From: Elephas maximus indicus
Taxonomy: Eukaryota > Chordata > Mammalia > Proboscidea > Elephantidae
NCBI RefSeq assembly: GCF_024166365.1
Contig: NC_064846.1
Span: forward strand, 26,309,866 to 26,373,865
Length of the DNA: 64,000 nucleotides
Direction: 5' to 3'
In this document: piece after piece, positions 54,180-64,000 of the stretch
Layout: each line of letters starts with the position of its first letter
Position numbering within the stretch: position 1 is the stretch's first letter
Position numbers and translations under genes: made by a program
Notes under the pieces: model-generated
Database searches by the model: none
Told to the model about the DNA's origin: nothing
What the model saw: only the letters and a program-made list of their open reading frames with translations

Positions 54180-54660
54180 CTGATCTTCTTAAAGACCTGC
54201 TTCCTTTATGCCCCTACCTTGCTCAAGAATCTACAGTAGCTCCCAGTTGCTTCCCATATAAAGTTCAAATTCCACTGCCTGGTACATCTAGGCCCTCTCC
54301 ACTTATCTAGTTCATTTCTCTGACTCCCCAGTCAACTCCTTCCTCTCCCCCTATAATCAAATTGGTTTCTTCTCCCTACTATCAACTGTATAACCCATTG
54401 CTGTTGAGTGGATTGTGACTCACAGCGACCCTATAGGGCAGAGTAGAACTGCCCCATAGGGTTTCCAAGGAGTGGCTGGTGGATTCGAACTGCTGACCTC
54501 TTGGTTAGCAGCTGTAGTACTTAACCACTACGCCACCAGGGTTTCCATCAATTGTATAGTTGTGGATTATGACCCCCCTTGGCCTTCATTTCGTTCCACC
54601 ACCTCTGTCTCCCCTTTATTTCTCTCCATTTATGTAAAGACATGCTGAATACTTAGTGAG
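54180..54660 (+). repeat. L2 3' part split by a SINE
   Basis: caagaatctacagtagctcc, gcttcccatataaagttcaa and actgcctggtacatctaggc are standard L2 text. The SINE at 54393-54546 interrupts it. Confidence 0.75.
54393..54546 (-). repeat. AfroSINE inserted in the L2
   Basis: Short-form copy (ctcacagcgaccctataggg, ctacgccaccagggtttcc) with a 12-bp duplication, atcaactgtata/atcaattgtata, at 54381-54392 and 54547-54558. Confidence 0.94.
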
Positions 54661-54679
54661 CAGCCACAGCCAAAATGAC

Positions 54680-54860
54680 CCAAATCAGACCAGCCAATAA
54701 CTGCAAAGCACTTTCATGACCTAACAAAGAGGTTTCTCCTATGTGAATTCATTGGCTTTCTACAACGGTCCCTTGAGCTAGGTAGGATGTCGTTATCCCT
54801 GTTTTACAGATGAAGACAGCGAGGCTCAGGGGTCCTGGGACCTACCTAAACCCCAGGACA
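54680..54860 (+). repeat. MIR-like element
   Basis: gcaaagcactttcatgacct, gagctaggtaggatgtcgtt and cagatgaagacagcgaggct follow the MIR pattern. Confidence 0.55.
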
Positions 54861-55019
54861 AAGCTGAATCTTTGGGCTGGGAAGCCTGCGTTCTTATAGT
54901 CTGCAGGAACTTCTGGGGCCCTCTCCCAGGCTATGGTTGGCAGCCCATCATACTGGGGTTCTTTCTCAGACTTGCCTTTGGCCCCTGAGCTGAAGCGGTC
55001 CTATTTCCTGCAGTGTCGT

Positions 55020-55021
<2 letters not shown>

Positions 55022-55051
<30 letters not shown>
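55022..55051. repeat. Run of 30 cytosines
   Basis: An uninterrupted 30-base C homopolymer in ELF4 intron 1, followed by gcctcctcc. The minus strand is a 30-G run able to form G-quadruplexes. The true length may differ from the assembly. Confidence 0.9.
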
Positions 55052-55052
<1 letters not shown>

Positions 55053-55059
55053 CCTCCTC

Positions 55060-58000
55060 CCCAGCCACTGTCTTGTTCATCACTTTCCAGAAGTACTCCT
55101 CCTTGGAGCCTTAGAGGTGAGGATGCAGTGGCCGCAGGCACCCCTAGGGGGTGCTCTTTTGGTTTTCTCAGGCAAAGCCCAGAGGAGACTGGGCCAGCTG
55201 AGGAAATTAGGTTCCTTTTGTCGGTAACCCTCCCCGGCCTCTTCCTCCTCCTCGCCTATTGGGGCTTCTGTAGTGCTCTTCTTGCCACATAACCACAGTC
55301 AAAGGGCTGGGGCGGGGTGAAGGTGGCAAGGACGGGGGGCACTGGGAGCCTTCCACCAACCGCAGCAGCCTGCCCCTCTGGTAGGGCCCCCAACCCAGGT
55401 GAGGAGTTGAGGAGTTGGTCTCTTTCAAGCCAACAGCTGGAACTCTCCAGCCCCACTCTGCCTATGTTCAGGAGCCAGTGGGGGACTTTGGGGGCTTAAT
55501 GGGGTCCCCAGTCCCCCCACCCCGTTGCTCTCAGGAAGATCACCTGAAACTCCTTATCTGACTGAGTGCTTTTTAACTTTCAAAGTGCTTTCCCACCGCC
55601 ATCTTCGTTCTCCTGGTGAGCCTGTGCTAAGCCTGGATTAGCCGCAGCACTCATCTACTTTAAGGAGGAGCAAAACCGCAGCCCAGAAAGGTGGCTAACT
55701 GTTCCAGGGTCACACATCTAGGTGGGATGCAGCCATGAGAGGACCCCCCCTGTGCACACTCTGGGTGGGCCTATGGGTCTCCTGGAGGAAAAGAGAGGAC
55801 ATCTCTTTGCCTACCCTCTGCTACAGCCTAACCACCCCTCCTCTGGGGCCAGTCAGGGCCTGCGAAGGTAGAGGCAGGACTAAAGGCTGAGAAAGAAGGT
55901 AGGGGGCAGTTGACAAAGAGTTCAGGGCCAGCCTCACCATCCCAATGGTAACAAGCCCTATGCTAGAATCAGGCAGTAACTGAGAGGCAAGGAAGGAAAC
56001 TAGGTTTCTTGTAAATACACACAGAGAAACCCCAACCAACAGAGCTTGCAAAACCTTTATTTTTTTCCCTCCCTCTTCCTGATTTCATCTCAAATGGAGG
56101 GGGTGGTGGAAAGAAAGGAATAGAGGAGGAGCTGACAAAATAGCTGTGACCAGGGCCCCTTCTCTGAGGGGCCCCTTCCTTCCCAAAGAGGAAGATTTAG
56201 CTGGCTGATTAGAGTCCAGCCCTAATTGGGTCAAGGTCTTGAGTTTGAGTCCCATGGACGGGTTAATTCTACTCTGCCCATGACTACAGATTGGACCTCT
56301 GACTCCGGCCCTCTGTTTCTTAAATACACGCCACTGGTCACGCGGTACAGCAGAAGGATTTGCAGGACTGTTTTTAAGGAGAGGGTACAGCTGTTCCCAG
56401 GGTAGTTTCCATTTTGTTTGTGGTTGTGGGGGAGGGGTGTTGAGGGAGTGGGAAATGGCATGAAGGAAATTGTCACTTCCTTTCCAGAGAATTCCAGAAA
56501 GGTTTCATGGAGGACAAGGTATTTCAGGAGTGATAACTGCCTCCAAGGGGACCGAGGACTATAGAAGGAGAATTCAGCTTTGTGGCCCAGGTGACCATCT
56601 GGCCCCCATGTTTCTTGGCAGGTGTGGAACTGCCACGCGTGTTACCAGTAATTCTGTGAGAGCCATTGGCTCAGCGGAATGGGCGTAGATTTAAACTCAC
56701 TCTACAGGGACTGTGGACGTGGCTTTCACATAGGGGCTGTTTCCTGTAGGGGAGGCCCAGCTGGGTGGGCGCTGGACACTGCTTGATGTGTTCCAGTGAC
56801 AGCCCCAGAAAGGGTCTGTGCATCTGAAGGGGGCCCAGCTGTGGTGAGGCTGAAGCAGCCCAAACCACTTCTATTTTGCTTTGGTTTTGAAATGCAGTCA
56901 GAACCACAGAGAGCCAGAGGCGTGCATTTGTAGGCCAGTGACGGCGCCCCCTCACCTGTTCACTCACTCACTCTGGTGGCACACAGGCTCACACACAGCA
57001 TCCAGGGGCCATGTACTCTCCCAAAGGCTTCACTTGCTGCCCATGCAGGCCAGGGCCTGGGAGCCAGGGACCCTGCAGGGCCTCAAAGGGAGCAGTGCTC
57101 TTGCCACCTTGGGAGTGGACTTTGACTGGAGCCAGCTGTGCGTTGTGCAGTGATGGGGCAGGGCAGGGGGCGGGGATTCACCACCAGTTGCTAAGGGCTC
57201 CCAGAGACCTCAATTCCTTGAGCCAAGTGTCTGTGTGTGCCCCCAGCCCCCCACTCAGCTGGCCACTCAGTGTCCAGGGCTCTAGGCCACTGAAGCTGCG
57301 TCCCAGCCAAAGGGCTCTTGTAAGGATGCCAGAGAGGGGAGCCCCTGGTGTGGGCCTCTCTGGCCTCCAGTGGGGCGGGCCTTCTGTGGTGGTGGCTTCT
57401 TTGGTTTCAGGTTCCTGGGAGAGGGAGGTTATTTTGAGGGACTGGGGGGGGTCACTCCTCTACAGGGGAGAGTGAGTGAACATGCAAACGAGCAGGGCAT
57501 CTCCCCACCTCTCACTTTCAAATCCTCAAACGTCTGAAGGGGGAGGGAGAAGCTTTCTGGCCTGGAAGATTCCGTTGGGGAGGGGGAGGATTTTCTTAGC
57601 CTTGGCCAAGAGAGTAGGACAGCTACTTCCACCTTCTACCCCCTCCAAACATCCCCCTCCCCCCATCCTAGCTTCAGGCTAGAGCCTGGGGCAGACTGAG
57701 ATCTCCAGTGTCATTCTTGGGTGCTGAGTACAATCTCACAACCCTGGACAAGTGGAACTTGCACCCGCCAAGTCCAGAATTTAGGCTTTTAAACTTGTGG
57801 GACAGATGGAAAAAAGCAATTGGATTAGCCCCTTCCTTTTATTTCAAACCTTTTTTTTTCATGTAGACTGTCAAGGGTTCCATCCAATACTGCGTCCTGC
57901 ATTGGAGGCCTTCCCTTCCCCACCCCACCCGCAACAGAGTGGGACTTTGTGGGGCTCACCCCCCAGGATCCGTGGGCCACATACTTATCGTTGATGGTAC

Positions 58001-58380
58001 TGTCTTCCTGGGAAGCATCCAACTTGGAATTTGCTGTGTAGGGGGGTCAGGGGGCCTGACCTGCCCGCCTCCATCCTACGCCCATCCTCACAGCAGAGGA
58101 ACAGCGGCTTTCAGCCAGTATCAGCCTCGGTTTGTCATTCTCACGAAGCACCGCGGGCTGGCCTAGAGGAGGAGGAACCGATGACTTAGCTTGCGGTGCC
58201 ACGGGCCAGACCAGGGCAGCTCTTTGACACACAGAGGCTCTCCCCCACCCATGTTCCCACACTCGGGACACATGCACACCTCCCGCACTGGTGCATACCT
58301 ACAGGGTGTTGGCGCACCCACCGCAAACATAGAGTGTGCCCCCATGTAACTAGCAATGCACAAATGTACAGCTGTGACAC
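55060..58380 (+). other. ELF4: ELF4 intron 1 stretch, no gene
   Basis: GC-rich unique sequence with many short overlapping frames but no protein family. No repeat is recognised. Confidence 0.4.
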
Positions 58381-58381
58381 A

Positions 58382-58590
58382 CGTATGGTGGTGCAAGGGT
58401 TATGCACTCGGCTGCTAACTGAAAGGGTGGCAGTTTGAACCCGCCCAGCAGCTCCGCAGGAGAAAGGCCTGGTGACATGCTCCCGTAAAGATTAAAGGTT
58501 ACAGCCTTGCAAACCCTATGGGGCAGTTCTACTCTGTCACATAGGGTCGTTGTGAGTTGGAATCAACTTGACGGCAGCTAACAACAACAA
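58382..58590 (+). repeat. AfroSINE, long form
   Basis: tggtggtgcaagggttatgc, cggctgctaactgaaagggt and gaatcaacttgacggcagct, with a caacaacaacaac tail like that of the RTE LINE. Confidence 0.92.
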
Positions 58591-59342
58591 CAACAGCGCT
58601 CATGTAGTGCAGTCACAGAGTGCATGACCCCCCGCCCTGCACCCAGTGCACACATGGGTACCCTCCTTGCTCCATTCATTCATTTATTGATGCATTCATT
58701 CCACATCCGCTACATGACAGCCCTGGTGCAGGGTGCTGAGGCTTCACCAATGACCAGCACACAGTCATCCCTGCCCTCAGGGAAGCCACTGTCTATTGGG
58801 GGAAGTGCGTGGATGTTCCCCGGGCAGCGGGCAGCAGGCAGCGCTGGTAACCTAGCAGACTTGAAATACTGATCTGTGCGGAGAAGCCAGAAATGAGCAG
58901 ACCTGGAGGGAAGGGCCATAGCGAAATGACCTTGGGGTGCAGGGAGAACAGCCACAGGAGTTTCGTGTTTAGACAAAGTGGGATTAGGTGAAAGCGATCC
59001 CCTTTCGTTTGACTAGTAAGCAAATGCTGCTGGGGGCAGAAAAACAGGCCTGTGGGAGGGTGGGGAGCCGGGGAATGCAGACCTTGGGGCACTTGGGCTA
59101 GGAGAGACAGACCTTCCAAGCATAAATGGCCCTGACAGGCTTCGCTGGCTATGGGAGACCACGTCACAGGCAAGGTCTGTCGGGGTGGGGGAGGGGTGGC
59201 ACTCAGAGCCAAGATGGTGCCCCCACTGCCTCTCTAGCAGGGACCTAGCAGGGTCAGGCTCTCACTCACCCGCAGAGAAACTCAGACCTGCCAGGTTGAG
59301 TTGAGCGACTTCTCGAGGTTTTTTGGGGGGTGGGTGGAAAGG

Positions 59343-59368
59343 TGTGGGAGTGGGGGTGGGGGTGGGGA
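59343..59368 (+). repeat. G-rich run, potential G-quadruplex
   Basis: gtgggagtgggggtgggggt followed by gggga: four or more G tracts with one- to two-base loops. Structure is inferred. Confidence 0.6.
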
Positions 59369-59651
59369 GAGGGTGGAGCCAGCCCTGTGGGCTAACGGAA
59401 AGGAAGTGGGAGAGGCCTGGGTGTCTCCTGTGGGGGAAAGCGGTCATCAGGGAGGTCACCCGTGGTCCCCTCCCTTTCCTCCCCTTTCCCCCTTTCTGCA
59501 GTTCCTCATTTCTTTCCAGGCAAGGAGAAGGTTTTGCCACCCTGGCACTGCCCAGGACATGTCAAGGAGGTAGGGGTCAAGTGTGTTGAGCATACTGTGT
59601 GCATGGACCCAGTTCTTTAGGTGCTCAAGATCGAACCAGGCTGTCAATACA

Positions 59652-59653
59652 GA

Positions 59654-59681
<28 letters not shown>
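59652..59681. repeat. (CA)n microsatellite
   Basis: About 15 CA units just before the tRNA-Gly-type SINE. Confidence 0.96.
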
Positions 59682-59685
<4 letters not shown>

Positions 59686-59723
59686 AGACACGTGAATATC
59701 ACTAAAATCAACCTTAAGGGCCA

Positions 59724-60066
59724 GGGCGGGGGGCGGGGGGCAGCAGTGGTTCAATGATAGAATTCTCACCTTCCATGTGGGAGATCCAAGTTCGATTCCC
59801 AGCCAATGCACCTCAAGTGCAGCCCTGCCCGTCTTTCAGTGGGGGACTACAGTGTGGCTATGGTGCAGCAGAGCTTCCAGACAAAGACAGACTAGGAGAA
59901 AAGACCTGGCAATCTACTCCCAAAAATTAGCCAATGAAAATCCTACGGATCACAATGGTCAGTCTGAATCCATCTATGGGAATGGTACAGGACCGGGCAG
60001 CATTTTGTTCTATTGTGCACAGGGTCGCCATGAGTCAGGGACCAACTCAAAGGCAGCTAACAAGAA
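59724..60066 (+). repeat. SINE with tRNA-Gly-like head, copy 2
   Basis: Bases 59741-59810 align over their whole length with tRNA-Gly(GCC): box A as gtggttcaatgatag, box B as gttcgattccc, and the 3' end gccaatgca. The rest carries agactaggagaaaagacctg and ends gggtcgccatgagtcaggg and ggcagctaacaa, like AfroSINE and RTE tails. Likely duplication taagggcca/taagggcta. It is not a functional tRNA gene: the acceptor 5' strand is lost. Confidence 0.85.
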
Positions 60067-60074
60067 TAAGGGCT

Positions 60075-61280
60075 AAAGACGTGGTACCTAGAAGTGGAGA
60101 AGCCCGTGATAAGGGCCTGATGGACAGGGCAGGCTGCTGGGGAGGAAGGTCTGAGTGGGAGCGAGGGCTTTGGGAGGTAGGAGGCAGGGGTATGACCATT
60201 GAGACCACGTTGAAGAGCCGCAATGGGGTTGACAGTATTGAGTGGAGACACAGGAAACCATGGGAGGCTGAATGACACCTGAGTGTCTGGCGCAGACTGT
60301 GAGCACGAGAGGCATTCAGGGAGCAGAGTGTGTGTGGGTGGGTGGGGGGGGGGCTGCAGCAGACAGAGATTTCCTGGAAAAGGGCTGAGCCAGCGCCCTG
60401 GAGGATGGGGAAGGTTCCGCCGGCCCCTCCCCCAGCCGGGGCTCTCCTCACAAGTTCCCAGGGTGACAGTTCAGTCTTGAAACTGAAAGCAAAGCTGAAC
60501 CAAGAACACAAACCCACACACAGCACCGAAGGTCATCTTCTCCGGCGCTGGTGGCGGTAGTGCACTGGTGAGCACCCAGGACATCTGGCCCACGTGTCCC
60601 TCTGTCCCCAGACCCTCTGGAGGCATGGTCAGGTCTGAGTCCCTTGCCTGAGAGCTGGGTCTGACACAACATAACCCCCATGGCGAGACCCTTCTTCCTC
60701 TGGACTCCACCTCTCAGCGCTAATGTGCCTCTACTCCCCAGGTGGCCTGAGACAATGTCAACCAGAGCCAGGCAGAGTCTGCACGAGCGCTCTGCCCACC
60801 CACAAGGCCCCACCAACATCCCTCACACAAGATTCCTTCCCAAGCCAAGGAGATTTTAGGGATTCCTCTTGTCCTCCTTGAGGCCAGGCCTGGCTTCTTC
60901 GTGGCTGCACCCTGGGGATTAGTCTTGGAGGAAGGCAGAGCCCAAAGTCCCTCGATCTGTCACCTTCTCTGGAAGAAGATGGGGAGGGGGCGAGTAGGAG
61001 GCTGTGTGTTTTCAGGGCTGGCTCAGGATGCCGATGCTGGCGACCCGGGCTGGCACCAAGGCTTGGCCACTTTCTACTAGAGGTGATGGGCTGGCTTCCT
61101 CTCTTCTCCCTTGTTCTTTACCTGTCTTCTTTCCTCTCCTTCCCCTTTCTTCTCCCGCGTTCCTCCCTTTCTGCCTTCCTTCTTCTGGCAGTCTGCCCTG
61201 GCATGGGCAGGTCCCTCTGGTTCACTAGCTGTCCTAAAAGCTTCGCTCTAGGAAGGTGACTTACTGATGGCCCCCATTTC
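60075..61280 (+). other. ELF4: ELF4 intron 1, 3' end
   Basis: No gene or repeat recognised. It holds an ISRE-like GAAACTGAAA (60479-60488) and a C/T-rich stretch (61095-61190). Confidence 0.45.
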
Positions 61281-61291
61281 TCTTCTCTTAG

Positions 61292-62440
<1,149 letters not shown>

Positions 62441-62442
62441 TC

Positions 62443-62660
62443 TAGAAGCCCTGATGGCAAAGTGGCTAAGTGCTCAGCTGCTAACTGAACAGTCAGTAGG
62501 TCAAACCTACCAGCTGCTCCATGAGAGAAAGATGTGGCAATCTGCTCCCGTTAAGATTATAGCCTTGGAAACCCTAAAGGGCAGTTCTGCTCTGTCTTAT
62601 AGGATCACGATGAGTCGGAATTGACTTGATGGCAATGGGGTTTTTTTTTTTTTTTTTTGG
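62443..62660 (+). repeat. AfroSINE with long T tail
   Basis: gccctgatggcaaagtggct, ctaactgaacagtcagtagg and gatgagtcggaattgacttg, then a T run at 62641-62658. Confidence 0.92.
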
Positions 62661-62944
62661 AAGGGCATGGTAGCCTAACTCTGCTCTTTATCCTAAATCC
62701 CTGGATGGATAACTTTTGTCCAGTGTCCAGCGGCCTGCCAAAGGCTGCCCCCTAGTGGGGCTTTTAGCACATTGTACTTTCTATCCAGCTGTTCCATACC
62801 CTTGTGGTGGAGCAATTTTATTAAATACCTCTGGTGTGCCTAGCCCCATGAAAAGCATCGTGTGGGGAGAAGGGAAGAAAAAAATCTAACCTTACCTGGG
62901 CTCTCAATGCTATTTGTCCTTTTTTACTCGTTTCTAGTCTGCTC

Positions 62945-63165
62945 AATGGAGAGCACCTGGGTGGTGCAAATGGTTAAGTGCTCAACTACTAGCCAAAAGC
63001 TTGGCGGTTTGAATCCAGCCACAGGTGCCTCGGAAGACAGGCCTGGCAATCTGCTTCTGAAAGGTCACAGCCATTGAAAACCCTATGGAGAACAGTTCTA
63101 CTTTGACACCCTTGGGGTCACCTGCCATGAGTCTGAGTTGACAGCAACTGGTTTGTTTTTCCCCC
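62945..63165 (+). repeat. AfroSINE, long variant
   Basis: gggtggtgcaaatggttaag, cacaggtgcctcggaagaca, aacagttctactttgacacc: the variant with the tgacacaccttggg-type 3' part. Confidence 0.9.
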
Positions 63166-63409
63166 CATAACTAGTGGCTAGCATACAGATACCACAGCTC
63201 TAGAATCCAGGGCTTTAATTGCTATACCCGACTGCCTGCCTCAGTATGTCCTCTCTGAGACCCATTGGAATTTGGCTTGGGACCCCAGCACTCCCCTGAA
63301 ACTGCTCTAGCCAGCATGACTGCCCAGTGGCCAGACCCAGAGGCCTTTGATCAATTGTTATCCTTCCAGATATCTCAAGAACATTGACAAAACTGACCGT
63401 TCTCAGTCT

Positions 63410-63600
63410 TTTTTCATGAAGAATTAAAAATTCTCATTAAAGAAAATTTGGGAAATACGGAAAACTGGAGAAAAGGGGGGAAAAAATCACCCAAAGTCCC
63501 ACAATCAAAATATAACCATTATAAACATTCTAGTGTATTTCCTTTTATGTCTAATTTTTTTTTTAAAGTTGCAGTCACACTCTTTTTTCATTTAGTTTAG
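63410..63600 (+). repeat. Old L1-like 3' end (family B)
   Basis: aaatcacccaaagtcccaca, aaccattataaacattctag and tgtatttccttttatgtcta match the copies at 14820 and 27410. Confidence 0.5.
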
Positions 63601-63604
63601 CCTA

Positions 63605-63818
63605 ATTTCCCTGGGTGGTGCAAATGGCCAACACATTTGGCTGCCAACACGAAAAGCAGGCAGTTTGAGTCCACCTAGAGGTGCCTCGGAAGAAAGGCCT
63701 GGTGATCTACTTCTGAAAAGTCAGCCAATGGAAACACTATGGAGCACAGTTCTACCCTGACACACGGGGGTCGCCATGAGTCGGAATCGACTGGATGGCA
63801 ACTGGTTACTGGTTTCAC
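63605..63818 (+). repeat. AfroSINE, long variant
   Basis: ccctgggtggtgcaaatggc, tccacctagaggtgcctcgg and gagtcggaatcgactggatg. The middle region is intact and gives the normal order lost in the copy at 24478. Confidence 0.92.
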
Positions 63819-64000
63819 TGTAACACAACTGTGCTCTCCAGGGGCCTGAGTCTCATCCTGATAAGTTCATCCACTCCGAGGGGTTCAGTGACCACCAGTT
63901 CCCTTTTGAGCACTCAGGAACGTATTTCTGGCTCCATTGATAGGCATCTCTATTTTAGATATCCCACAGGTCTCAAACTCACCGTATCCACACCTTGTAC

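Noticed and set aside
59741-59810. Functional tRNA-Gly gene
   Set aside because: The acceptor 5' strand is missing and the sequence continues into a SINE body, with a related older copy elsewhere in the window.

Overview
The window is mammalian nuclear DNA, most likely from an elephant or close relative (Proboscidea, Afrotheria). It holds more than twenty copies of the tRNA-derived AfroSINE type, a truncated RTE-class LINE, and L1 3' ends of a type I recall from elephant. Genes are split into short exons by GT-AG introns, and CpG islands are present. Two plus-strand genes are recognisable, AIFM1 then ELF4. As I recall, these are adjacent in the same order and orientation on the human X chromosome, so this is probably X-linked sequence.

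Positions 1-20,380 hold AIFM1 from its third coding exon to its poly(A) signal. Fourteen exons join in frame into 530 codons plus a stop, matching residues 84-613 of the 613-residue human protein. Exons 1-2 (import signal, membrane anchor) lie upstream of the window. FAD and NADH residues, the dimer salt-bridge residues and the DNA-binding basic residues are all present. The linker after the membrane anchor is the most divergent part. Introns carry AfroSINEs, two MER20-like hAT elements, an RTE insertion, and L1, MIR and L2 fragments.

Positions 20,380-34,000 are intergenic: L2 relics, SINEs, a first CpG island (26.1-26.9 kb), an L1 3' end and CA-rich tracts. A second, larger CpG island (34.2-35.5 kb) is the best candidate for the ELF4 promoter and non-coding first exon. 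ELF4 intron 1 then runs about 26 kb, with a 1.7-kb L1 3' part, a GC-rich segment near 52.5 kb, a 30-base C run at 55.0 kb and two SINEs with a tRNA-Gly-like head. The first ELF4 coding exon is at 61,501-61,572. The rest is the following intron.

The two genes do not form a functional unit. AIFM1 encodes the mitochondrial FAD/NADH flavoprotein needed for respiratory-chain biogenesis and able to trigger caspase-independent death. ELF4 encodes an ETS transcription factor of lymphoid and antiviral responses. I found no undescribed biological system. The most unusual items are an 83-bp sequence duplicated into the middle of a SINE, the tRNA-Gly-type SINE family, and interferon-response-like motifs around ELF4.
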